Assembly: GCA_009911185.1 (NCBI GenBank) | Contig: QXWW01000009.1 | Span: 1-64,000 of the forward strand | DNA: 64,000 nucleotides | Source: Lachnospiraceae bacterium | GTDB lineage: Bacteria > Bacillota > Clostridia > Lachnospirales > Lachnospiraceae | Reading direction: 5' to 3' | In this document: positions 31,993 to 41,139 of the stretch, piece by piece | Layout of the letters: the number at the start of each line of letters is the position of its first letter | How positions within the stretch are numbered: the stretch's first letter is position 1 | The notes under the pieces: model-generated | Seen by the model: the letters and a program-made list of their open reading frames with translations, nothing else | Database searches by the model: none | What the model was told of the DNA's origin: nothing | Program-made: the position numbers and the translations under genes

Positions 31993-33726
31993 CTACAGCA
32001 TCTCATTGATCATGGAGAGCACTTCTTTTCCAAGCTTCTCGGATTTTTCATCCGCATCTGCAAGAGAGGTCCCTTTTACGCCATAGTAGAATTTAACCTT
32101 CGGCTCTGTACCGGAAGGTCTGACGCACACCCAGGCGTCGTCGCACAGATCGTAATAAAGCACATTGGAAGCCGGCAAGCCGGTAGGCGTTACAGCGCCC
32201 GTCTGCATATTTTTTATGGTGTCCGTCTTGTAATCTCTTGCGGAAACAACGTCATAACCGCCAATCTGGGCGGGAGTATTCTCCCGTAAGGTATTCATGA
32301 TTTCCTGAATCTTCTCCAGTCCCTCAATCCCTTTTAAAGTAATCGCTTTTACATCGTCCTTATAATAGCCATAACGCTCATACATGGCGATCATAGCGTC
32401 CCACAAGGTCATATTTTTCGTTTTATAATAAGCGGCCGCTTCGCACAGCGTCATGGAAGCCACCACTGCATCTTTATCTCTTGCATAAGTTCCTGTCAGA
32501 CAGCCATAACTCTCCTCCATGCCAAAGAGATAGGTTCCCTTGCCAGTATTTTCAAATTCCAGAATCTTCTGCCCGATAAATTTAAATCCGGTAAGCACTT
32601 CTACCAGCGCGATCCCATAATATTGGGCGATTGCGTCCGCCATATTTGTAGAAACGATGGATTTAATAAACGCCCCGTCCTGGGGAAGCCCTTCCTTTTC
32701 TTTTCTCTGGCTGATTACATAATCCCCGATCAGACATCCCGACATATTTCCAGTGAGACTGTGGTACTCGCCTGTCTGCGCGTCCTTAACGTACACGCCA
32801 AGACGGTCTGCATCCGGATCTGTCGCCAGGATCAGATCGGCGTCCACTTCTTTTCCAAGCTTTAAGCCAAGCTGGAATGCCTCTTCTGCTTCTGGATTCG
32901 GATAGCTTACGGTCGGGAATTCGCCGTCTGGGAGCTCCTGTTCAGGCACTACATAAACATGCTCAAACCCAAGCTCTTTCAAAACGCGGCGTACTGGGAT
33001 ATTTCCAGTTCCATGAAGGGGCGTATACACAATCTTCAAATCCTTTGCCACCGCGTCGATACAATCCTGACGGAGTACCAGACTCTTTAACTCTTCGATA
33101 TAGGGATCGTCAATATCCTTGCCGATTACCGTATAGAGCCCTGCCGCCCTGGCCTCTTCCTTATCCATGGTCTTTACAGCGGAATAGTCCGTAACCTTCT
33201 TAACCTCGTCCATAATTCCCTTGTCATGAGGCGGGGTAATCTGGGCGCCGTCCTCCCAATACACCTTATACCCGTTATATTCCGGCGGGTTATGGCTGGC
33301 CGTAATATTGATCCCCGCGATACATCCCAGTCTGCGCACTGCATAGGACAATTCCGGCGTTGGCCTTAAAGATTCAAATACGTACGCTTTAATGCCATTT
33401 GCCGCAAGACAGAGCGCCGCCTCATCCGCAAACTCCGGGGACATTCTTCTGGAATCGTAGGCAATGGCCACGCCCTTTGCCTGTCCATTCACCAGGGCAA
33501 TATAATTTGCCAGTCCCTGCGTCGCCTTGCGGACCGTATAGATATTCATGCGGTTCGTTCCGGCTCCAATGACTCCTCTCAACCCTGCCGTGCCAAATTC
33601 CAGATCCATATAGAAACGTTCTTCGATCTCCTTCTCGTCCTTTGCAATCTCCTGAAGCTCCGCTTTAACCGCCTCGTCAAAATAAGGGTTATTCAGCCAT
33701 TCATTGTAAAGTTTCCTGTAATCCAT
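31993..33726 (-). CDS. pgcA: Phosphoglucomutase/phosphomannomutase family enzyme
   Basis: 577 residues, the length of the alpha-D-phosphohexomutase group that includes PgcA. The phosphoserine loop INITASHNPPEYNGYK, metal loop ATDPDADRLG, sugar loop FGMEESYG and phosphate-binding PSGTEPK are all visible. It interconverts glucose-6-phosphate and glucose-1-phosphate, linking glycolysis to cell-wall and polysaccharide precursors. AAGGAGG precedes the ATG. It has its own promoter and is a single-gene unit. Confidence 0.93.
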   Translation of the reverse strand: MDYRKLYNEWLNNPYFDEAVKAELQEIAKDEKEIEERFYMDLEFGTAGLRGVIGAGTNRMNIYTVRKATQGLANYIALVNGQAKGVAIAYDSRRMSPEFADEAALCLAANGIKAYVFESLRPTPELSYAVRRLGCIAGINITASHNPPEYNGYKVYWEDGAQITPPHDKGIMDEVKKVTDYSAVKTMDKEEARAAGLYTVIGKDIDDPYIEELKSLVLRQDCIDAVAKDLKIVYTPLHGTGNIPVRRVLKELGFEHVYVVPEQELPDGEFPTVSYPNPEAEEAFQLGLKLGKEVDADLILATDPDADRLGVYVKDAQTGEYHSLTGNMSGCLIGDYVISQRKEKEGLPQDGAFIKSIVSTNMADAIAQYYGIALVEVLTGFKFIGQKILEFENTGKGTYLFGMEESYGCLTGTYARDKDAVVASMTLCEAAAYYKTKNMTLWDAMIAMYERYGYYKDDVKAITLKGIEGLEKIQEIMNTLRENTPAQIGGYDVVSARDYKTDTIKNMQTGAVTPTGLPASNVLYYDLCDDAWVCVRPSGTEPKVKFYYGVKGTSLADADEKSEKLGKEVLSMINEML

Positions 33727-33780
33727 TTTGTTCCTCCTTGCATTATTTCAGTATCTCATATCACTCATAATCATAATTCT

Positions 33781-33809
33781 ATCATACTTCATGAGATGAT
33801 TTTTCTCAA
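33781..33809 (-). promoter_or_regulatory. Phosphoglucomutase promoter
   Basis: On the minus strand TTGAGA (33809-33804) and TATGAT (33786-33781) are 17 bases apart, 55 bases before the ATG. Confidence 0.65.
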
Positions 33810-33856
33810 CCATTTTTTGTAATTATATGTGTTTTTCTCAGCAGCTCGCTCTGTCT

Positions 33857-35260
33857 TCATGAAACACCCCCGTCGATTCTCCCGCTGCCAGTATTGTCGT
33901 TGTTACTGCCAGTATCGTCATTAGAATTATTGCTGCTGTTTCCACTATTATCATCAGACTTATTATTGTTATTGCCGCCGCTGTCATTTCGGTTGTTATT
34001 ATTGTTATTCCGGTTATTATTGTTGTTACTGTTATTCTTATTGTTATTATTATTGTTGTTATTATTGTTATTATTGTTACTATTGTTATTACTATTATTT
34101 CTATTGTTATTTGTAATATTATTTCGGTTGTTATTCGTAGTATTGTTTCCCGTCGTATTGTTATTATTGCCGCCGGTAGTACTATTACTATTGTTATCAT
34201 TTCCGGAAGTAGAAATCGTCTCGTCCTTCTCTTCCTCTTCCTGGCTGGTCAGTTCAATAGATATCTCTGCTGTGGCGGAATTTACAATCAGCGTCTTGTT
34301 CCAGTCTGTATACCCTTCTGCCTCCGCCGTCAGCTTATGGGCGCCATATGTCACCGATACAGTCTGCCCCAGCTGTACTTGCTCTCCATCCAGTTTTACT
34401 ACGGCATTTTCCGGCGTCGCCTTAAACTGTATCTGGCAGACCTTAGGGCCTTCTCCTTTCAATTCATCCAGATTTACTTTCAGCTCACGATTTGCCTCCA
34501 CCGTAATATTCCTGCTGCCGCCATAGCCATTATTTGCTACTGCAAGAAGATATGTCCCCTCCGGTACCTCAAGCCGCATCTGTGGCGTAATCTTTCGGGA
34601 CAATATGTTGCCGATGGTGATATAGCCTCCCTGAAACAGTTCTGTATTCTCCAGCACTACGGTTCCATGCCCCGTCATCACCTGAATCACGTAAATATGC
34701 TGTCCTACGCCCTTCATAGAAATAGTATCCTGCTCACTAACCTCGGAAACAGAAATTTTGCTGTTTTCATGGTATATCAGGAGATTTTCGTCAAAATAAT
34801 AACTCTCGGCCCCCACCGTCAATGATTTCATCTCTGTATCCAGTGTAAAATTATACAAATCATCATACGAAAATGTTTCCTCAGAAATCTGTACGGCAGT
34901 CAGCGTCTCGTTCTTCTCTTCAATGGTAACAAGTTCTCCCAAAGACAACTGCCCGATGGCCAGGTTATCGCCATACTTATTCTTAATGTAAGTGCCTCCC
35001 GTGTAATGATAGGGTTTTTCCTTCGCCGTTTCACAGTCCCGCAGCGTCAAAAGCTGATGATCGGTATCAATGCCCGTCACCACGTACAGCGCCTGCAAAT
35101 CCTGTTCCTCTTCCTCTGTCTCCTCCGGCGCTTCTGTCTCCTCTCTTTTTACATAAACCTCACTGCCATCGGTAATTCTTTTTTTCTTTTCCCCGCAGCC
35201 CGCCGCCGTGACAAAAAGCAGCAGGAACAGAAACAGCATATGTAATTTCCTCTTTCGCAC
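33857..35260 (-). CDS. Lipoprotein with PEGA-like domain and long Asn-rich tail
   Basis: 467 residues beginning at GTG, with AGGAGG eight bases upstream. A lipobox (FVTAAGC, Cys22) marks a membrane-anchored lipoprotein. An acidic linker (ETEAPEETEEEEQ) leads to beta-rich regions, one (about 275-345) resembling a PEGA repeat (FKATPENAVVKLDGEQV, YGAHKLTAEAEGYTDW). The last 115 residues are almost only Asn with Ser, Thr, Gly, Arg and Asp, encoded by AAT/AAC runs (33880-34200). The tail has no known fold. It starts 19 bases after the CotS-like gene and is probably co-transcribed with cca and that gene. The function is unknown; a wall-spanning or aggregation-prone tail is a guess. Confidence 0.8.
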   Translation of the reverse strand: MRKRKLHMLFLFLLLFVTAAGCGEKKKRITDGSEVYVKREETEAPEETEEEEQDLQALYVVTGIDTDHQLLTLRDCETAKEKPYHYTGGTYIKNKYGDNLAIGQLSLGELVTIEEKNETLTAVQISEETFSYDDLYNFTLDTEMKSLTVGAESYYFDENLLIYHENSKISVSEVSEQDTISMKGVGQHIYVIQVMTGHGTVVLENTELFQGGYITIGNILSRKITPQMRLEVPEGTYLLAVANNGYGGSRNITVEANRELKVNLDELKGEGPKVCQIQFKATPENAVVKLDGEQVQLGQTVSVTYGAHKLTAEAEGYTDWNKTLIVNSATAEISIELTSQEEEEKDETISTSGNDNNSNSTTGGNNNNTTGNNTTNNNRNNITNNNRNNSNNNSNNNNNNNNNNNNNKNNSNNNNNRNNNNNNRNDSGGNNNNKSDDNSGNSSNNSNDDTGSNNDNTGSGRIDGGVS

Positions 35261-35279
35261 CTTAATTCCTCCTAAACCT

Positions 35280-36338
35280 TCATGTTTTTATCAAATGGAG
35301 AAAACTCTCCCTGTCTTCATTTTGATGTATAAATTTTTGAAGTTTTTCCAGATTTCTTCCGCAAACCCATGCCTTACTGGTATTAAAATAATGATTGGCA
35401 ATCTTCCAGAATTTTTCAGGGTAGGCAAGACGGATATAAAGCTGCTTCATCTCCTGACGATTCAGCTTTCTTACATCATTATAAGCTTTCAGCATATCCA
35501 TGCCAAGTCCCATATTCCAGTTATGCTTCTCTAAAATCTTACGCATAAAATTGCCCAAATCCGCTGCCTGTACATCATAAGATGCTTTTTCAAAATTCAA
35601 AACGGCCATTCCTCTGCGCAAAAAGATGACATTATGCTGGTTATAGTCGCCATGGCAGATTCCATATATATCCTGCAGCTCCTCTGATTTTTCCCCGTCA
35701 CGCAATTCCTGCTGCAATGCAACTACATTCAGCGCCTCCTCATAAAAAATGTCAAAACTGCGGAGAAATTCCATCTCAAAATCATTTTTCCTCTTGCGGT
35801 TAAAGATAAAATTGCGTACCTTTTTCAATTCTTTGGTATGCCGGTCATTCTCCTGAAGCAGGCTGTCATCCTTAATCTGAAGATAGTCTGGTATTTCTTC
35901 GGGGAACGTTCTGAGAATACTATGTATATCTGCAAGCTGGCGAATGGCACGTAAAATATCTTCCCTGCTTTTGGTATCACATTCCCTGCCCTCATACCAG
36001 TCACGCACCATATAGACTGTTCCATCGACATCTCTGGCAAGGGTTTTTTCCTCACTGGTCCGGACAATACAATCCACCTGTTCTTGTCCATGCTCTGCTA
36101 AAAAATGCAGAAGATGGTACAGAAAATCAGCTCTTCCTTCCGAACCTCTGTATTCTTTTAAAATTTTTAGTCCCTGGCTGGTATCGCATATCAATGCGCC
36201 TCGGCCCTTTACCGTCTGTTTTACCTCAAACGGATACTGTTCCAAAATCAGATTTTCTCGATTAAACACATAAACCCCTCCACCATGATATTCACAAATC
36301 CATTTCTTGTGTCTTTCTATCATATGTGAAGAGGTCAC
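35280..36338 (-). CDS. CotS-like spore-coat kinase homologue
   Basis: 352 residues of aminoglycoside-phosphotransferase/CotS fold. The N-lobe has GRGALICDTSQGLKILKEYRG, and the catalytic loop ICHGDYNQHNVIF keeps His, Asp and Asn. The following metal motif, normally IDFD, reads VLNFEKA, so the usual Asp is Asn. CotS proteins associate with the spore coat of Bacilli and Clostridia; activity is mostly unproven. The start is GTG at 36338, three bases after the cca stop, with no clear ribosome site, suggesting translational coupling; ATG at 36323 is the alternative. Confidence 0.8.
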   Translation of the reverse strand: MTSSHMIERHKKWICEYHGGGVYVFNRENLILEQYPFEVKQTVKGRGALICDTSQGLKILKEYRGSEGRADFLYHLLHFLAEHGQEQVDCIVRTSEEKTLARDVDGTVYMVRDWYEGRECDTKSREDILRAIRQLADIHSILRTFPEEIPDYLQIKDDSLLQENDRHTKELKKVRNFIFNRKRKNDFEMEFLRSFDIFYEEALNVVALQQELRDGEKSEELQDIYGICHGDYNQHNVIFLRRGMAVLNFEKASYDVQAADLGNFMRKILEKHNWNMGLGMDMLKAYNDVRKLNRQEMKQLYIRLAYPEKFWKIANHYFNTSKAWVCGRNLEKLQKFIHQNEDRESFLHLIKT

Positions 36339-36341
36339 ATT

Positions 36342-37679
36342 CTATTCTGATTTTTGTTCCTTTTTTATCAAGTTCATTAAAATATCCCTGGTATTGTCCT
36401 CCGGATATTCCAGGACGTGCATCAGAAGACGGTTTAATGCTACTCCGATTTCCCTCCCCCGCTCTAAACCCAGCTCCATCATATCCAGTCCGTTCACGGC
36501 AAGCTCTTTTAAATCGAGACATTGGTTTTTTTCTAAAATACTCCGGTACACAGCTTCATATTCATCAATCAGCTCCATCTTCTCCCTGCGCCTGTAATTA
36601 TTTTTTGCCAGAGTGTCCGCACGTTTCACCTCAAACAATGCCGGATACTGTTCCTTCCCGACCCGGTGAATTGCCCGGCGGACTGCCGATTCTTTCAGAG
36701 ACGGTCTGTCGTCATGCCACTGGATGAGCGCCGTAACCCTGCGGATGGTATCATTGTCAAATTTCAGACGGCGAAGTATGATTCTCGCGATCCTGGCTCC
36801 TTCTGTGGGATGTCCGAAGAAATGATAGATCCCATTCTCATCTGCCGTTTTACAGGCAGGCTTCCCAACGTCGTGCAGAAGCATGGTAAGACGCAAAATC
36901 TTATCCGGACGGATATTCTGCATTGCCAGAATCGTATGTTCTCCCACATTATAGCGGTGATAACGGTTATTCTGAGGCGTATGCATCATTTCATCAAATT
37001 CTGGCAGAAAAACACGGCTCATTCCGGTCTCATAGACGGTGCGCATTTCCTCCGGATGATCAGAAACCAGAAGTTTGACCAGTTCGGCCTGAATCCGTTC
37101 CGCACTGATTTTTGCCAGATCAGGCGCAAGTTGAGAAATTGCCATTTTGGTATGTTTTTCAATGGTAAACCCAAGCTGAGCCGCAAACCGTACCGCACGC
37201 ATCATCCGCAATGCATCTTCGGTAAACCGATGCGCAGGTTCTCCCACACAGCGAATCACCTGATTCTTAAGATCTTCGATTCCGCCAAATTCATCGATCA
37301 GCCCTTGCGCCTCATTATACGCCATGGCATTCACTGTAAAATCCCTGCGCTTCAGATCTTCCAGTAGATCGGACGTAAATGTCACCTCACATGGATGTCT
37401 CTGATCCTCATATTCCCCGTCAATGCGGTAGGTGGTCACCTCAAACGCTTCTCCGCCTTCAAGTACCGTTACCGTTCCGTGCAGGATTCCTGTATCAACG
37501 GTTTTGGGAAACAGCTGTTTTACCTGCAGGGGGGACGCTGAAGTCGTGATATCCCAATCACCCGGAACCCTTCCCAGTATGGAATCTCTGATACAGCCGC
37601 CGACGGCATATGCTTCATAACCGGCACATATCAGTGTGTCGATGATATATTTCACTTTTCCGGGTAACTCAATCTTCAT
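36342..37679 (-). CDS. cca: CCA tRNA nucleotidyltransferase
   Basis: 445 residues of the class II nucleotidyltransferase family. The head has AYAVGGCIRDSILGRVPGDWDITTSA with the catalytic Asp pair, then RRDFTVNAMAY, and GRFTEDALRMMRAVRFAAQLGF-type RNA-binding helices. A central HD domain is present (LLHDVGKP, HFFGHPTEGA, WHDDRP). It adds or repairs the 3' CCA of tRNA. HD-containing versions are usual in Clostridia. The upstream gene yqeY ends 14 bases before it, so the two may be one transcript leading to the CotS-like and lipoprotein genes. Confidence 0.93.
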   Translation of the reverse strand: MKIELPGKVKYIIDTLICAGYEAYAVGGCIRDSILGRVPGDWDITTSASPLQVKQLFPKTVDTGILHGTVTVLEGGEAFEVTTYRIDGEYEDQRHPCEVTFTSDLLEDLKRRDFTVNAMAYNEAQGLIDEFGGIEDLKNQVIRCVGEPAHRFTEDALRMMRAVRFAAQLGFTIEKHTKMAISQLAPDLAKISAERIQAELVKLLVSDHPEEMRTVYETGMSRVFLPEFDEMMHTPQNNRYHRYNVGEHTILAMQNIRPDKILRLTMLLHDVGKPACKTADENGIYHFFGHPTEGARIARIILRRLKFDNDTIRRVTALIQWHDDRPSLKESAVRRAIHRVGKEQYPALFEVKRADTLAKNNYRRREKMELIDEYEAVYRSILEKNQCLDLKELAVNGLDMMELGLERGREIGVALNRLLMHVLEYPEDNTRDILMNLIKKEQKSE

Positions 37680-37693
37680 TTTACGCCTGCTTT

Positions 37694-38131
37694 CTATTGG
37701 CAGAGTTTCGCAACCACCTGGTTGATTACTTTGCCGTCCGCTTTGCCCTTTAATTCTGCCATGACCGCTTTCATAATCTGACCTTTATTTTTCGTCGCCA
37801 CTATTTTTGCAAACTTCTCTGTAATATAATGTTCAACCTCTGCTTCTGACATCAGCTGCGGAGCGTACTCCTGAATCACATCATGACGCAGCTGATACTC
37901 CTCCCGCAAATCGGCACGTTCTGCCGGACAGGTGTCAAGCTGCTCCTTTGCCGTCTTAAGTTCCTTTAAGATCACGCGGTCCACCAACGCCTCCGGTATA
38001 TCATCACGGCATCCCTCGTCTATGGCCGCCTTTTTCACAGCCGATACCAACGCTGAAACCGCATCCTTTCTTCCTTTATCCTTTGCCTTCATGGCTGCAA
38101 TCATATCTGCCTGCAAAGTCTTGATATCCAT
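37694..38131 (-). CDS. yqeY: GatB/YqeY domain protein
   Basis: 145 residues: MDIKTLQADMIAAMKAKDKGRKDAVSAL at the start and the C-terminal KNKGQIMKAVMAELKGKADGKVINQVV, the YqeY signature related to the tail domain of GatB and thought to bind tRNA. The exact role is unknown. The ATG at 38131 is chosen because AGGAGG lies eight bases upstream; the in-frame GTG at 38137 is too close. Confidence 0.92.
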   Translation of the reverse strand: MDIKTLQADMIAAMKAKDKGRKDAVSALVSAVKKAAIDEGCRDDIPEALVDRVILKELKTAKEQLDTCPAERADLREEYQLRHDVIQEYAPQLMSEAEVEHYITEKFAKIVATKNKGQIMKAVMAELKGKADGKVINQVVAKLCQ

Positions 38132-38173
38132 TTGCACTTCCTCCTGTCAATGTTATTATTTACAGCATATCTT

Positions 38174-39484
38174 CTACAATACCCGCCGCACAGTTACAAT
38201 TTGACGGTACGTCGCATTGTCATATGCTACGATTCCGTACGCGGTTCCTTTGGCATGGACAATCTGCCCATTTCCCATATAAATCGCCACATGACCGTTA
38301 TAGCAAATCAAATCCCCTGCCCGGGCATTCGCATAACTGACTTCTTTGCCGACGGAACGCTGGGAATAAGAATAGCTGGGAATACTGATTCCAAAATGGG
38401 CATACACATAACTGGTAAATCCGCTGCAGTCTGCGCCAGTATTGGGATCTTTTCCGCCCCATACATAGGGATTCCCTACAAAATTCAAGGCGTATTGAAC
38501 CACTTCGCTTCCGCTTACGCCAGTCGAATATTGCGGGTCTTTGCTGCCGCCTTCGGAAGTTCCCGAAGAATCCTGCGAACCGCCTCCCCCTTCGGAGTCC
38601 GTATTTTCCGCAGAACTGGCGTGATCTTCAGAACCGGACGCTCCTGTGGATTCCTGCGCCGACTGGCTCTGCTGGCGCGCCAGATCCTGCCGTTCCCGCT
38701 CCTGCTGCGCAATACGCTCCTGCCGTTCCCGTTCTTCACGTTCCCGGCGCTCACGCTCCTCACGTTCATTCTCCTGGGCTATAATAACATTCTGCGCATT
38801 TATGGTATCCTGATACTCAGCCGCCAGAGTCTGGGCCTCCGCTAAAAGCCGGTCAAAATTTGTCGATTCTTTCTTCTTCTGGGCAATCACGGTGCGGTAA
38901 TTTTCCTCCGCCGCCTGAAATTCCTGCCGTTTCTGCTCCAGGGCCGCAACTTCTTTCTTCTGCTGCTTTTGCAGCTTCGCTACCTGATTTTTAGTATTCT
39001 CATATTCGGTCAAAAGATTTCTGTCATAATCATATACCTGATTGACATACTCCACACGGTTCAGAAGATCAGCGATGCTTCTCGATTCCAGAATACTGGT
39101 AAGCATGGCGCTGTCGCCTTTTTCATACATAAAGCGAATCCGAAGCTTCATAGCTTCGTACTGGTTCTTTTCATCCTCCTTCGCCTGCTTTAAATTTTCC
39201 TTCGTCTGCGCAAGCTCGTCCTGCTTGATGGCAAGCTCTTCTTCCAGCGTGGATAATTCTACAATTACATTCACAAGTTCAGCATCCAGCGCATTAATTT
39301 CTTCCTGAAGCTGTCCTTGTTCCTGTTCAATGGCATCTATTTCATTCTGTTTGGATTTTAAATTCTCTTCTGCCTTCTTCTTGGTATTTTCAGCCTCCGA
39401 CTTCTTGTCCGCTAAGGCAACGTTAAACTGTGAAATCCCCATAGCAGCTACCAGTAATACCGCAATCAGCTTCTTTGATCTCAT
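38174..39484 (-). CDS. Secreted NlpC/P60 peptidoglycan endopeptidase with coiled-coil domain
   Basis: 436 residues. Signal peptide MRSKKLIAVLLVAAMGISQF, then a long coiled coil (about 28-230) like that of CwlO/PcsB, a charged Arg-Glu stretch (EREERERREREERERQ), a Ser/Gly-rich linker and a C-terminal NlpC/P60 domain (about 320-436). The catalytic Cys is in GADCSGF and His in HVAIYMG, with a further VHA. CwlO/PcsB-type enzymes are activated at the division or elongation site through FtsEX; that link is only inferred here. The start has AGGAG upstream. The gene stands alone with its own promoter. Confidence 0.92.
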   Translation of the reverse strand: MRSKKLIAVLLVAAMGISQFNVALADKKSEAENTKKKAEENLKSKQNEIDAIEQEQGQLQEEINALDAELVNVIVELSTLEEELAIKQDELAQTKENLKQAKEDEKNQYEAMKLRIRFMYEKGDSAMLTSILESRSIADLLNRVEYVNQVYDYDRNLLTEYENTKNQVAKLQKQQKKEVAALEQKRQEFQAAEENYRTVIAQKKKESTNFDRLLAEAQTLAAEYQDTINAQNVIIAQENEREERERREREERERQERIAQQERERQDLARQQSQSAQESTGASGSEDHASSAENTDSEGGGGSQDSSGTSEGGSKDPQYSTGVSGSEVVQYALNFVGNPYVWGGKDPNTGADCSGFTSYVYAHFGISIPSYSYSQRSVGKEVSYANARAGDLICYNGHVAIYMGNGQIVHAKGTAYGIVAYDNATYRQIVTVRRVL

Positions 39485-39528
39485 AAACAGGGGCTCCTTT
39501 CTGTTTTCTTCTCTATGATTCACAAGTG

Positions 39529-39557
39529 ATTATATCATCATCTTATCCGGATAGCAA
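39529..39557 (-). promoter_or_regulatory. Promoter of the NlpC/P60 gene
   Basis: On the minus strand TTGCTA (39557-39552) and TATAAT (39534-39529) are 17 bases apart, 45 bases before the ATG. Confidence 0.65.
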
Positions 39558-39587
39558 CCAGTGAACAATTGAATTTTGTGGAATTTT

Positions 39588-39623
39588 AAAGACAAGCCCC
39601 CATTAATATGGAGGCTTGTCTTT
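39588..39623 (-). terminator. hpf terminator overlapping the stop codon
   Basis: AAAGACAAGCC (39588-39598) and GGCTTGTCTTT (39613-39623) form an 11-base stem whose upstream arm begins inside the hpf stop codon region. Confidence 0.75.
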
Positions 39624-40149
39624 AAAATTCCGGTTCAATCAGACCGTATGTACTTCCTTTTCTCTTATAAACAACATTCACCTGCTCCGTCTCTGCATTC
39701 TGGAACACGAAAAAATTATGCCCTAAAAGCTCCATCTGCACGCATGCGTCCTCCGGATACATAGGCTTCATGCCGAAACGTTTGGTACGTATGATCTTCA
39801 CATCTTCATCGTCGTCCACTTCCTTATCAATGTATTCCTTCTGAAAATTAGGCGCCGACTGCTTCTGGTCCACAATTTTATTCTTGTATTTCTTCAACTG
39901 CCGTTCAATGACTTCTTCTACCAGATCTATAGAAACATACATATCATTGCTTACCTGCTCTGAACGGATAATGTTACCTTTTACCGGAATGGTAACTTCA
40001 ATCTTCTGGCGTTCCTTTTCTACGCTCAAGGTTACGAGAATGTCAGTATCCGGAGTAAAATATCTCTCTAGTTTAGATAATTTATCCTCAACTGCCTGTT
40101 TTAAGCCTGCGGTCACTTCGATATTCTTTCCGCTGATTGTAATTCGCAT
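39622..40149 (-). CDS. hpf: Long-form ribosome hibernation promoting factor
   Basis: 175 residues. The N-terminal S30AE/YfiA domain (MRITISGKNIEVTAGLKQAVEDKLSKL, 1-100) binds the decoding site of the 30S subunit, and the C-terminal domain (about 120-175, VKIIRTKRFGMKPMYPEDACVQMELLGHNFFVF) drives 100S dimer formation. The start at 40149 has AGGGGG nine bases upstream; an in-frame TTG at 40158 overlaps that site. A promoter faces divergently from that of the reductase gene. Confidence 0.95.
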   Translation of the reverse strand: MRITISGKNIEVTAGLKQAVEDKLSKLERYFTPDTDILVTLSVEKERQKIEVTIPVKGNIIRSEQVSNDMYVSIDLVEEVIERQLKKYKNKIVDQKQSAPNFQKEYIDKEVDDDEDVKIIRTKRFGMKPMYPEDACVQMELLGHNFFVFQNAETEQVNVVYKRKGSTYGLIEPEF

Positions 40150-40190
40150 GGTGTCCAACCCCCTTGATGTTTATTTTTGTGAATAAAAGT

Positions 40191-40219
40191 ATTATAGCAT
40201 ACTTATCTTTCCAATACAA
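40191..40219 (-). promoter_or_regulatory. hpf promoter
   Basis: On the minus strand TTGTAT (40219-40214) and TATAAT (40196-40191) are spaced by 17 bases; the -35 lies 22 bases from the divergent promoter. Confidence 0.65.
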
Positions 40220-40240
40220 TAAATCTCTCTGTAAATTTTC

Positions 40241-40269
40241 TTGACATTTCAAGGGGAAGGGAATAGTAT
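40241..40269 (+). promoter_or_regulatory. Promoter of the SDR reductase gene
   Basis: TTGACA (40241-40246) and TAGTAT (40264-40269) are 17 bases apart, 26 bases before the ATG, divergent from hpf. Confidence 0.7.
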
Positions 40270-40295
40270 ATTTGAAACGAAAGGAGCCTAGACTT

Positions 40296-41030
40296 ATGAA
40301 ACAGGAAACCGCCTTCATTACTGGCGCCTCCCGCGGAATTGGACGCGCCATTTCCATAGAATTTGCCAAAGCTGGATATTCTCTCGCCATCAACTGCCAA
40401 AACTCCGGGCAGGAACTGGAACAGCTTGCGGTAAAGCTCAGGGAAACCTACCATGTTCCCTGTATTACCCTGGTGGGCGATATTGGCAGAGAAGATTTCG
40501 TGAAGAACGCCTTCCATATTATAGAGGAGAAACTGGAGTCTGTCTCTGTTTTGGTAAACAATGCCGGAATCTCTCATATTGGTCTGCTGGCAGACATGAG
40601 TCTGGAAGAATGGAACCGTATTATCCAGACAAATCTGACTTCCCTGTTTTGTTGTTGCAAATATGCCATTCCTGCAATGGTGCGCAGGCAAGCTGGCAGA
40701 ATCTTAAATATTTCTTCTGTCTGGGGAAGCACCGGCGCCTCATGCGAAGTGGCATATTCTGCATCCAAAGGCGGCGTTAACGCTTTTACCCGCGCCCTGG
40801 CAAAAGAACTTGCTCCCAGTAATATTTCTGTGAACGCTATTGCCTGCGGCGTCATTGATACACAGATGAATCAATGTTTTTCGAAAGAAGAGCAGACAAG
40901 CCTCGCGGAAGAAATTCCGGCGGGACGTTTTGGCACTCCCGAAGAAGCGGCAAAACTTACCCTGGCCCTGGCGGCTGCTCCTTCGTATCTGACTGGTCAG
41001 ATTATTGCTATGGACGGTGGATGGCAATGA
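40296..41030 (+). CDS. Short-chain dehydrogenase/reductase, FabG-like
   Basis: 244 residues with the classical SDR layout: cofactor loop TGASRGIG (about 10-17), NNAG, catalytic Ser in NISSVWG, Tyr-x-x-x-Lys in YSASKGG and the C-terminal GQIIAMDGGW. This matches beta-ketoacyl-ACP reductase (FabG), which reduces 3-oxoacyl-ACP with NADPH, but no other fatty-acid gene is nearby, so another carbonyl substrate is possible. The start at 40296 has AAAGGAG upstream; the ATT/TTG-initiated extension from 40272 covers that site. Confidence 0.85.
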   Translation: MKQETAFITGASRGIGRAISIEFAKAGYSLAINCQNSGQELEQLAVKLRETYHVPCITLVGDIGREDFVKNAFHIIEEKLESVSVLVNNAGISHIGLLADMSLEEWNRIIQTNLTSLFCCCKYAIPAMVRRQAGRILNISSVWGSTGASCEVAYSASKGGVNAFTRALAKELAPSNISVNAIACGVIDTQMNQCFSKEEQTSLAEEIPAGRFGTPEEAAKLTLALAAAPSYLTGQIIAMDGGWQ

Positions 41031-41103
41031 GTACGCATTTGTGAATCATGTATGAGTTTTGCATATTTCCACAATTTTCCATTTATTTTTTCGTAAAATG
41101 TTG

Positions 41104-41126
41104 GTAGTACATTAATATTTTACTAC
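41104..41126. promoter_or_regulatory. Inverted GTAGTA/TACTAC repeat before the first Xre gene
   Basis: GTAGTA (41104-41109) and TACTAC (41121-41126) flank an AT-rich 11-base spacer just before the ribosome site. The same half-sites recur at 42843-42859. It may be an operator, possibly for the adjacent regulator. Confidence 0.35.
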
Positions 41127-41139
41127 AGAGGAATATTTT

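Noticed and set aside
33838-34526. Long open frames rich in Leu or Ile opposite and across the Asn-rich tract
   Set aside because: They arise because AAT/AAC repeats read as Ile/Thr or Leu codons in other frames; the Asn frame has the lipobox, ribosome site and PEGA-like domain.
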